A stretch of 64,000 bases of DNA from Echria macrotheca (taxonomy: Eukaryota; Ascomycota; Sordariomycetes; Sordariales; Schizotheciaceae): positions 806,001 to 870,000 of the forward strand of contig MU839837.1 in the NCBI GenBank assembly GCA_030411725.1, in the 5' to 3' direction. Shown here one piece after another: positions 31,056 to 40,217 of the stretch. Position numbers and translations under genes: made by a program. The notes below the pieces were generated by a model. That model was not told the DNA's origin. It was given only the letters and a program-made list of their open reading frames with translations, and searched no databases. The first letter of the stretch is position 1. Each line of letters begins with the position of its first letter.

Positions 31056-32396
31056 TCAGCGTCGCACACCGTAGCTTACACTCGCCGTCACCGTCTTTGT
31101 TATGCCATGGGGGGGCTCGCCCTCGCCATGGTGCTTGTGGCTTGCCGTGGCACCCCCAAAAACACTCTCGTCGCTTGACAGGGCATCTGCGTTGTTACCG
31201 AGGATTTTAGTGGAGTTGGCTTGATGTCCGTCGTACTGTCGATGGCCTAGCTCGTACGAGGTGTCGTTAAACGCACGGTCACTGCTCGCCTCGTCGACAA
31301 CTAGGGTCTTGTCGTTACGAGAGGAGACCTTAGAGCGGACCTTGCCAGTGCCGCTGGTCGTCTGGCGCCAGTAGCTGCCGCCCCCTGGGGTCTTTCCAGA
31401 GTTGCCGTGCGATCCGGAGGTTGTTCCTAGAATGCGCTTGAATAGTGGTCGCAGTGGTGGGATGTTCGCAGCTACAATGCCCGTATTGCACTCGACTATG
31501 GTCCAGATGGTAATATCGCGCGAGTCCCACAGCCAGTCCCCCGTCTTGCCATAATTGACAAGTGATGGAATCTTGATGAACGCAGCCGCGCAAGCGAAGG
31601 TGCCGAGGCCAAGTGCGCCGAAGAGCGAAAGACGTGTTCGACGGTTGACGTTAAGGTTCCAGAGCATGGGGACCGGGATGAACAAGGCAAACGTCAAATC
31701 TGTGAAGAGGCTGACCGCCAAGTTCGAGTACGACAGGCCGTGGAGAGTAGTCTCGCTCCAGCACTGCAACGGAATCGTCGGGTCCCACAGGGCACGGATG
31801 TCTTTGCATTGCAGCAACAATGTCTAGCAATCCAGAAAGAAGGTTAGGTGACGGCGGCGTGACCGGGGAAAGCAGGCAGACACTCACCATAACGCACATG
31901 GTAGTCCACATCACCATGAAGCACATCAAAGCGATGATGATACGCTTATACCAGTGTTCGCTAGCGATACGTAGCAGCATGGCGCCAACCGAAAGCTTTA
32001 CCACGCAGATGGTGATTAGGAAGACCGCTTGACTGACAAAGTTCAGCTTCAGGCCCATCCCCAGATCCTGCAACGGTATATCGCCAAGGTGCTTGCCAGC
32101 ACCGTTCACCACCGAGCCCCAGACAACCCCCTCGCCAGATATGGACAAGGCCATAGCCAAGGTCATGAAACAATCCTGTTTGCTCGCACATCAGCTCCCC
32201 GGCGAGCTGGTCCCACTTCAAGCGGTCTACTTACGTCCAAACCAGCACTACGCACCACCACGAATCGCGTGTACATGCGTGTAATGTAGGTGATGAAAGC
32301 TGCCACCGCCACTGTCATTGTCGCTGCGAGAATCCGACTGCCAGCATCATCGGCGGGATTGGAAGGGAGCGGGGGTATGTCTCCGGGTGTAGACAT
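31056..32396 (-). CDS. rhodopsin-like seven-TM membrane protein (PTH11-type)
   Basis: Three exons, 32396-32235, 32175-31888 and 31823-31056 (donors GTAAGT and GTGAGT, all phase 0), give 405 residues. Hydrophobic segments include ILAATMTVAVAAFITYITRM, DCFMTLAMALSISGEGVVWG, AVFLITICVVKLSVGAML, IIIALMCFMVMWTTMCVM, SNLAVSLFTDLTFALFIPVP and LSLFGALGLGTFACAAAFIK, consistent with seven helices. The arrangement, the CKDIRALWDPTIPLQCW extracellular loop and the cytosolic serine-rich tail ending ITKTVTASVSYG match the large fungal rhodopsin-domain (PF20684-like) family that includes PTH11-related receptors. No retinal lysine argument can be made. A further tiny exon is possible because the tail contains GTAAGC just before the stop. 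Probable role: plasma-membrane sensing. Confidence 0.85.
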
Positions 32397-34655
32397 GTTG
32401 GCGAACCTGGAAAGTCGAATCGTGGACGTGAATGGCGCAGAAACTAATGTCTCGAGCGGCGACAGTTTCAACTTCCTGGACCACCAGACAGTCCTTTATA
32501 AGTGGAACGGCCTCTGTCCAAGACAGGGATAGTCTCGCAACAGGTAGCGATGACATCTGGTAGAACCTTGTTTCTGTGTCTTAACCTTCCTCAATCGGGA
32601 ACTGGGGAATCACACCGGCTGCGGCTGCGCTCGAGCGCTCTAATAACCCCGAGGATCTGCGGGCACCCTCCCGCTGACTGGCCCAGAGCCACTAGCCCCG
32701 AATCAAAAACCACACAATCGAAATGGTTGATGTTCAAGCGGCCGATGTAGATCCAGCCATTGTCCCCGGCTTGATTAAAGTGACTGTGTACTCTGTTAGA
32801 GTAACGGTGTCTAACCCCTTCGAAAGACAGCACCTTGACATCACAACCAATATTGTTAGCAAGACCGCACGTTCAAGACCACCAACCATAGCGTCACCAC
32901 AAGTTCGCTTTCCTCATTGAATTGGACGTTTCTCCAAAGACAGCCTGCGCACGCACGCAAGCATATAGGTACCTAAGAATGTTAGTGTCCGGGCCAAGTG
33001 GTAGCTTGGTAGTTATTACATCTGGCGTGTCGTTGCATCATTGAAGACCGCGGCAGGCAAGCCGACCGACATGGAGTGCAAACATGAACTGGCCAACCCG
33101 CATCTTCCCTGTTGCGCTCAGACGTTTCATTCGCCTACCTACCAGCATTGCCCAATCCACCTGGCTCGCTGCTCGCACCGGCGCATTACATACACAGTAA
33201 ACATGCGATCGTCCTAGCCAAGCATTCCCTCGATTTATCCGCGCCAATAGAAGCTCGCCGAAAACCCCGGACAGCAAGGGACCAGGACCAGCACGTCTCA
33301 TTCCACCTCCGATAATGCCCTAGTGCCCGCAACCCGTATTTTTCTACACAGTAGAAGTCGGGACGCGGCGCTGGGTCTGGTGAATTTCTAATATTCCCCG
33401 TCCCTACACAGTAGAGTACCGAACCCCAAGGCCTGTGCACTACGAAGGTTCGTGTGAGCAATTGGGTAGCGTATAGGTTGTACAGCTAATAGGGCAGTGG
33501 TTTGCTGGTAGCGGTCATCACCAGACGCGGTCGCACGCCCTGCAAACACTAACTGGGTGGCAAGTGTTGCACGGCAGTCAACCACCTAGTCAGACCGGTA
33601 ATAGCTACGCTACCCTAGACCCCACTGTCCTACCGCTATCGCAGCCTTGATTCATTTGAGCTATCTTTAATACCATGGTCCCGGCCTGGCAGCAATTTTG
33701 CACATGGCGATGGCTCCAATTCCGGCGCCGGCAGTGGGACCTCAGCGAGCCCCAGCCAGGCAAGCGGTTGTCAAAAAAGAAGGGACCGCAAAATTCCAGC
33801 ACGAGACCCTGTATTAACAGTAGCTCAGCAGCTCTCCTACTTTCCATCACCCCACCACGTAGGCCAGCCTCACAATTATACCTCAAAAGTAACGTTTAAA
33901 GATCAGAAAAAAAGACCAGATACCCAGGGAACATATATCGAGGTCATTACGAGGCTCGAGAGAAAATCAAATCAAAAGAGAAGCAAAAGAAAAGAAAGAA
34001 AGCAAAAGATATCGAAGCGTCGAGAACAAACTATAGGCGTAGGTCGGGAGATCTATTAGTGCAAAGCTGTCAAATGATCGCATCAGGTACCTACTGGGTA
34101 CCGGTTTTGACAGGTAAATTGTACTAGCGGTTAGGAACCTACAGGTAATGAGTCTCTTTTATTTTGTCAACCGCTTGCCCGGTTCCAGCACCCTGCCGCA
34201 CTTGCAGCGGGGGTCGTCCCTTTTAATGTTAAACCTCTTCTAGTACGAGCTAAAATTTCCATGTCCCGTTCTGAGGGCTACCAGGGTCGCCATCTGTGAC
34301 CTGGTCAACTTGTTGTTGTCCGGGTACGAGCCAAGGCCCGACCTTTGATACTGCGCCGGGGCGTTAGCACCCCACCAGTCTTGTACGACCTTCTTTCGAT
34401 ATTCCCTGGCTATCGTTCTGGTCCTGGCCACTGTAGGGGAACTCGTCGTGGTCTCAATCAAAAGGTACAGTAGGAACCGAAATCAATATGCACGGTTTTA
34501 ATGTTTTATTCTTTCTCCGCACAGGCTAGTCCCACCCCTAGCTGTGACTCACACAGTACGTCGTTGCCAAGTCTGTACCAAATACATATCAGCTAGAACT
34601 GGCCCAGCTATTAGTAACCCTAGCGGAAGTTAGTTTTAAAGCTGCTACGTAGCAG
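32397..34655. other. 2.3-kb gene-poor region
   Basis: No gene supported. It contains a purine-rich A/G tract at about 33957-34020 and GGTACC-type motifs near 34087-34100. Open frames are short and overlap on both strands. Confidence 0.35.
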
Positions 34656-34960
34656 TGTCACGACCTAGAAACAGGCCAAGCCTCAGGCACCAAGTAGGGC
34701 ATAAAGGGGCCAATCGAGAGTGTCCCGAGGAGGCTGAAGCTCGGGACACTGGCACACCAATCAACGAGGGCCCGAACTGGGCGCGATTCAGGACGGGCTG
34801 CAGCACCCGCGATCCCGAAGACTCGGGGCATCGGCACGAGATAGATATATACGCCAGACAGGCCCAGTCTATAGATAGTTTCCTTTGTTACCTTCAGTAA
34901 CGACAACAACACTGCTTTGCACTCTTTGCACTGGAACATCTTTTGACTGCTCACGATCTA
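34656..34960 (+). mobile_element. possible LTR-like sequence with 11-bp hairpin
   Basis: The sequence begins TGTCACGACC, the kind of start seen in many fungal Ty3/Gypsy LTRs. About 30 bases into its GC-rich part is a perfect hairpin (AGTGTCCCGAG at 34719-34729, loop of 10, CTCGGGACACT at 34740-34750), and a TATATA run follows at about 34845. No matching ...CA terminus, second LTR or pol reading frame is visible, so the right end is arbitrary. Could be a solo LTR relic. Confidence 0.3.
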
Positions 34961-35484
34961 CGTAATCTCCCACCACTTACCTCGTTTGCACGCCTCTATA
35001 GCATTCCAGCCAAGATGCTAGCGGCCGTATTCTCGGGGATGTTAGGGTAACGACAGCTGAATTCGAATTCCCACACACGAACTGGAAGCGTCTTCTGAAG
35101 GTTGAACACGCTGGGTTGATTCCGTCAGAAGCACTGCACTGCCAATTGAGGACGTAAACGGTGTGTTTGGCCCAGCTGAACTGACTACGCCCTGAGCCCA
35201 TTTTCAGCTGGCATGACCACGCCGTCTTTTCTGATGGATCCCTCCATATGTGAGAGACTGTGGCCATGAGTCGTTGATTACTTGAGCTGCGCTTATCCTA
35301 ATGAGGTTGGCTAGTGAGACTGTTGCTGCAGCGATCTCGACACGAGTGGTGAGAACCTCATGTTTGTGGTGTAACTGGGAACGAGATCCGAAGTGACGAG
35401 TACTGTTCTGATCATGGCTTGCTCTTCTCATGCACTAGAGCTTGATTCCAAGCTCTACCGTGGTGGCGAGCAAAAAAAAAAGCG
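34961..35484. other. intergenic region
   Basis: About 520 bases with no supportable gene or repeat. Confidence 0.35.
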
Positions 35485-35582
35485 AAAAAAAGGCCCGTCT
35501 AGGATTCGAACCTAGGATCTTGTGATATTTCAACGCCCAGTTGGGTCCAACCCACCGCTTCGGGCTGGGTTTGTCAGGCCCG
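35485..35582 (-). mobile_element. tRNA-derived, SINE-like element
   Basis: On the minus strand there is a perfect B box with T arm (CTAGG, loop TTCGAAT, CCTAG), preceded by an A-box-like CAGCCCGAAGCGG. It is followed by ACGGGCC and a T7 run, then a second T10 run, as for RNA polymerase III termination. The 5' GGCCTGA pairs with the 3' ACGGGCC except at one position. However, no canonical anticodon arm can be folded, so it is not a functional tRNA. A SINE head or tRNA pseudogene is the best explanation. Confidence 0.45.
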
Positions 35583-35744
35583 TGGGATGGCCACTAGCGC
35601 CATGCTAGCCTCGAGGATAGCAGAGCCCACATGGTACCGTCCACGGTGGGTTAGCCGCGGCTCTAATGGGGTCTTGAAAATCTCATATGCTTGACTACTG
35701 CACTAACGGGCTATTTTAGTTGTTGCAGTGGAACCTAAAATTTG

Positions 35745-35752
35745 TATATATA
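35745..35752 (+). promoter_or_regulatory. TATA box of the nuclease-like gene
   Basis: TATATATA, 106 bases upstream of the ATG at 35858, a fitting distance for a core promoter. Confidence 0.45.
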
Positions 35753-35857
35753 GGGGTTCACTGCGATTTAACTGCAGTCCCCAACTATACACACCTCGAT
35801 CGCAAACTCGGAAAACTACACGACAGCAGAACCTAACTGCACATACGTCCGCTTCTA

Positions 35858-36673
35858 ATGGCATCATCCTCTCCGTTCGCCGACCTGCCTAAACTAAAGA
35901 TCCCCCGATCAGGCGGGTTAAATCATTTGGAGAGAATCCTGGGCTTACTACAGGACTCTGATCCATTTTGTTTCTCGGATGCTCTGCTAGTTTCAATTGA
36001 TCTTGAGGTCTCGCGAGATGAACGGAGCAAGTTCCTGCAATCTCAGGATCGGCCACTGATTAGTGAATACGGCATCGCTATCATCGATACTCGATATATA
36101 GGCGGTTGTACCGATGAAACAGGTTTGCGTCAACTTGTCTCAACACGACATTACTCAACTCGATTACCGCGGGTACCGATTCGAGAATGCATCTTTTCCC
36201 ACACGATTCAAGTCGACTCGGACGAGCTTCCTTCCCTTATCGCCCAATCTCTTCTTGTTAAAAATACAAATTCAACTCCCCCTTCGACCTGTTTCCGGAA
36301 TATCGCAATCGTTGGCCATTCTGTAAAGCGCGATCTACGGATTCTTCAACGACTAGGGATTGATATCCTCGGCATCGCGCCTCGCGTGGTAATTCTCGAC
36401 ACACATAATATGGCCCGCGACATTCTTGGGCCGACCTCAACTCGATTGGGTGGTCGCGCGCCTATTAGCTGCTTCACTTTATCGGCCGTATTGACAGAGC
36501 TGGGTTGTCCTTATGACTAGGCTAAACTCCACAACGCCGGAAACGACGCAACATATACCCTATTCGCTTTACTCAGGCTGGCTATCAGAAGCAGTCAAGC
36601 CAGAAACCTTAACAACACGGAGTCAGCGAGGCTAGAGCATCTGACTCGTATTACAGCACCCACCCAGGGATAA
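35858..36673 (+). pseudogene. DEDDh-type (Gfd2/YDR514C-like) nuclease with internal stop
   Basis: From the ATG at 35858 the frame reads an RNase-H-fold exonuclease-like protein: LLVSIDLEVSRDE (first acidic motif), ISEYGIAIIDTR, then FRNIAIVGHSVKRDLRIL, VVILDTHNMARDI, FTLSAVLTELGCPYD. It then meets TAG at 36518-36520 and continues in the same frame with AKLHNAGNDATYTLFALLRL, the last catalytic-type motif (HNAGNDA), ending at TAA 36671-36673. The internal TAG most simply replaces CAG, a C-to-T change in a CpA context. With the stop the product (220 residues) lacks the final motif. A TATATATA box lies at 35745-35752, 106 bases upstream. Fungal relatives are abundant and mostly uncharacterised; the exonuclease role is inferred from the DEDDh pattern. 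Confidence 0.75.
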
Positions 36674-37427
36674 CAGCTCTCGCCGTCTCCCAACACAGCC
36701 AGTTAGTACCCCTTGGAATTATATCTAGCCCTCTAATATTTCCCGCAGAACCCCGGGTGGATGGATTACGTTGCCGATGACGTCTAGGTTAAACGTATTA
36801 CTCCTGGCACCGCAGCCAAAGGCGCCCACAAGGACATGGCGATAGGTGGCCGCAAGGGCGGTGGGAATGAGTCTGGTAATAGGCCGGTGCTGGTATACAT
36901 ATATGGATGCAGTATGAACACGGAATGAGATGTGATCAACTCAAAGCAAGTGAGCTATGGTGCTCTTCGCCTATCGTGTCGTATATACGCCACACCCATG
37001 CCGCGGAGTATACTCATAGCCATATCGGTCACGATACGCGGGTACGGAGCTTCTGTTCACACCAAAAGTTCTGTTGGAGCCCGAAATCCAATCTGTGGCC
37101 AAAAGTCCTAGTCCGACTAGACGTTCCGGTCAAGCTCAGCAGCGACTTCGAGAAGCGGCTCCCGAAACGCGGGGTCGGCTATGCAGGTCCAGGGCACTGC
37201 AACGGCGTCAGCGGGGAAGCGATACCAGAGCCGCCCCTTACAGCACATGAGCATGTCGTTAAGGGCGAGAAGCTCTACCGCCTCGAAGTGTATTTCGTTG
37301 CCGGCTCTGGTTACGATAAGGCTGGTGTTCTGCCTCGGGAGGTATACGTTTCAGAATTCTCCTCCGCTGGCCCTTTAGTTTAATTCTGTGCGTACAGGAT
37401 ACCCAACCGTGAGGGCCATATGATGGG
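36674..37427. other. intergenic region
   Basis: About 750 bases. A 158-codon open frame at 36907-37383 lacks recognisable features and is not called. Confidence 0.3.
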
Positions 37428-37573
37428 GGTGTGTGGGTGAACTCATCCATAGATCTATCTGAGCTATGGTGGTGATGCGTGCTGGTGCAAGAAGGTGGAA
37501 AAGGCTAGAAGGTCCAGGATGGAAGATATGGTGTTGTGGGGCCTAAGGCACCCACCCCACAACACCATATCTT
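37428..37573 (+). repeat. dispersed repeat, copy 1, with perfect 19-bp hairpin
   Basis: This segment aligns over about 140 bases with 59317-59456 in the same orientation. Shared blocks include GTGGGTGAACT.ATCCATAGA, GGTGGTGATG-like, AGGTGGAAA.GGCT, CCAGGA.GGAAGATAT and CACCCCACAACA. In this copy the right end forms a perfect inverted repeat: 37523-37541 (AAGATATGGTGTTGTGGGG) pairs with 37555-37573 across a 13-base loop. Read on the minus strand it starts TGTTGTGGGG, as a short LTR or terminal repeat might. Confidence 0.75.
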
Positions 37574-38462
37574 GGCATAGAGGAAGTGGTAGTGATATTT
37601 CTAGTATCTACCCTTGTCTCTGTCAGGGCACGACTCCAATGGATGTAAGGGTCCAAGTAAGTGGTGGTATTCGATTAGAATAAGAAGCGTAAAGAGGAAA
37701 GGAAATAGGTGAAGCCTGGATTCTGGAGCTAAATTAATGGTAGTATGCGGTGTGGGGCGCACAGACCACCTTGGGCCCTATGTGGGTCATGGACCGGCCG
37801 GGGCCGTGATACCCCTAACCCCCCAGTGCCCCCATGGCTGCATGGGAACGGGATCGGGTCGATGGATGGAAGGCCCAGACTTGAAACACCCATTCGCTCG
37901 TCGATCAACAAGGGGCAAGCAAACATCTCGTCTGTCGAAGGCGTCTGGCCCGAACCAGAGCAAGGCCACACCCCCAAAGAATGCCACGGGGGATCTCGCG
38001 ATTGATACGGCTTCGCGACTTGGTGTCTGGTTCGCCGTGTGGACTTCAAGTTGCAGAGATAGTGAAGCCTGGCTATGCCAGCTACACCGCTGCACTTGGC
38101 AGCCCGAGGTGCCTTGGGTAGGTAGGTAGTTACCTTAGGTAGGAACTCGTACAGACGCACCGCAGTTCCGCATCGGCTCATCGAGGGCCGCGCAGGCGCT
38201 TACCAGAACGGACGAATTTCGCTGTCGCGACAGGAAAATGAGAAAAAACGGCTCGATGCGCAGTCGGTCAGACCGTCAGTGCACCTTCAAGTCTGCAGCC
38301 TCGGCACCCAGCTGCAAATTTCCGCAGCTTCCCGAGCAGGAAACGCGATACAATCGTCCACAGCATACGCCTCTGCGCTCCTCTCAAATCCTGTAGTTCC
38401 GCGATATTTGCGCTTGCCAACACACCGCTCACATGGCAAATCGAAACCCAATATAGACACCA
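37574..38462. other. intergenic region left of the inverted-end element
   Basis: About 890 bases with no supportable gene. A GTAGGTAGGTAG tract lies near 38116. Confidence 0.35.
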
Positions 38463-38978
38463 CCAGCGCGTCCACCAAACCAAACGAAGGCCACGACAAA
38501 CCAGGCAAACCAGGCAAACGTCAGGCAAACGGAAGAAAAAAGAGTCAAATACCAGGCAAATCTAAGCCTTCGTTTATTTGGCTTTATTTACGTAGATTTA
38601 GTTACATTTACCTTATATAGTTAGCTTCTTAAGGTAGGTACTTCCCTCAAGTAGCCCCTCCTCCAGCCCCTCTTCAAGCCCCTTTTTGTTCCTTAGGTCT
38701 GGTCACGTGATCTATCACGTGCTATCACACGTGACATGGATGTGGTCGGTGCGAAGGCTAATACGAGAACAACAGCACCCCAAGCCCCCCGGGAGGCTCC
38801 CTCAACACTCAATAATTGTTAGTATGTTAGTCAGCCGTTTAAGTGAAAATTTGGCGCAAACCAGTAAACAAACGTTTTTTTTGATCCTGGTTTGCTCAAA
38901 CCACGCGGCCTCTTCTCGCTTCAAATCCACGCAAATAAAAGCTGTCGTTTACCTGGTTTGGTTTGGTGGACGCGCTGG
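38463..38978. mobile_element. MITE-like element with 23-bp terminal inverted repeats
   Basis: The left end, 38463-38485, begins CCAGCGCGTCCACCAAACCA; its exact reverse complement of 23 bases lies at 38956-38978, giving a 516-base unit. The flanks both read ACACCA (just before 38463 and just after 38978), a possible 6-bp target duplication. Subterminal parts carry repeated CAGGCAAAC / GTTTGCTG-like motifs on the left and CAAACCAG / CTGGTTTG on the right. The centre holds three CACGTG sites within about 35 bases (38703-38737). There is no transposase frame, so it would be non-autonomous. Confidence 0.7.
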
Positions 38979-39542
38979 ACACCACTCTTTGAAATGAGGG
39001 CAATTCCAAGAATGAAAATGCAGGACGAACTTCAGGTAACAGATCTGCGGCTGCCCTGCATGTAAGGACCTTCCCCCGAGGACAACATCGCCGGACGTGC
39101 AAATGGTGGCACACCCATCCCTAAAGTCCCCTGTACTTACTTCACACCACAGTACATTTCTACCAGGTTACAGTTGTAATCAAGTTCTAGGACAGCATTG
39201 GCGCCACCTTCGCTCTTCCGGCTCCCTCATTGGCGTAGCGGGTAGAGTCAGCCGCGAATAAATCCCCCACCGACTCGGGACGGGATCGAAACGACGTGCC
39301 AAAGATCAGGTCTGACTTCAGAAGGGGATGACCCCTCCCAATGCGCCTGGCAGACCCCCAGTGCGCCGGTCCTCTATGTATCGGTACCTCTACAGCCTTG
39401 AGGCTCTGTACACCGTCTTCTTGAAGACAACCAATGCTCTAGTTGCAGCCGGCTTTGATCAGTTATGCATCTCAGCGGGATCTCGATACAGGACCTTGAC
39501 CTTCATGGACCGCTTCGCTAAATCCGTGAGATAGCGAGCCTG
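38979..39542. other. intergenic region with tRNA-like A box
   Basis: At 39231-39247 the sequence TGGCGTAGCGGGTAGAG is a near-ideal tRNA A box, followed 40 bases later by GGGATCGAAAC, one base off a B box. No full cloverleaf can be folded, so this is at most a tRNA relic or SINE head. The rest is unassigned. Confidence 0.3.
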
Positions 39543-40172
39543 CTATTCTGCAAAATTGGATTTTTCGACGATCATGAATCCTACATTAGCCATGATGTAG
39601 TCGACAAGCGCGTGGCACAGTTGTAATCTCTCTCCGTTTGTCGCGCGCCGCCGGTTGACGACGTAAATGCGACTTTGGAGCGCACCCTGGGCAGCAAGTA
39701 GACAGGACTGATCACACTTGCCGGGATAGTGCTCCAGAAGAGCTACTTCAAAGTCGTGCTCGCAAATGGTAAGACACCACATGATGGTCTCGCTCGCAGA
39801 GACAAGGTCGTTGTGGCCACCCATATAGCCGCAGTTCCCGGATTCGAACAACAGAGTTCCAGCAAGATGCATATCGTCAGCCAATCGATCAGCTTCGAGC
39901 TTGGCTTCTGAATCTCTCCAGGCTTCGTCGCACGGAACGGCATCCGTCCCATATCGCTGCATTCCGCCCAAGACAAGATCGTGCACCGTCTCCCTCTGTC
40001 TGGAAAAGTCGGCTCCGAGGTGCTGATGATTTAGGTGGAGCTTAGTAGCCCTGAGGATATGCTCGGTCGTATCGGCGTGTTTCCGGTGTGCAAGCGTCTT
40101 GGGAGTGTACGCAAATTCCGACTCTCCTGCGCCTCGCTCTCGGCGCCACGGTCGGGGGAGCGTAGCCCCCGA
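39543..40172 (-). CDS. partial hypothetical gene or exon without start
   Basis: A minus-strand frame of about 210 codons reads plausible protein (YTPKTLAHRKHADTTEHILR, then EAKLEADRLADDMHLAGTLL and LVDYIMANVGFMIVEKSNFA at the end) but has no ATG before an upstream stop. An ACTAAC...CTTCCGCAG branch/acceptor pattern lies at about 40173-40205, so it may be a 3' exon whose first exon I cannot find, or a decayed gene. No family is recognised. Five cysteines are spread through the C-terminal half. Confidence 0.35.
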   Translation of the reverse strand, partial: SGATLPRPWRRERGAGESEFAYTPKTLAHRKHADTTEHILRATKLHLNHQHLGADFSRQRETVHDLVLGGMQRYGTDAVPCDEAWRDSEAKLEADRLADDMHLAGTLLFESGNCGYMGGHNDLVSASETIMWCLTICEHDFEVALLEHYPGKCDQSCLLAAQGALQSRIYVVNRRRATNGERLQLCHALVDYIMANVGFMIVEKSNFAE

Positions 40173-40217
40173 ATCCGACAGCTGCGGAAGGGTCCATTTA
40201 GTAAAGTTAGTCTCCAA

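Noticed and set aside
36907..37383. 158-codon frame ending near the dispersed repeat
   Set aside because: No recognisable features; lies in the relic-rich tract.
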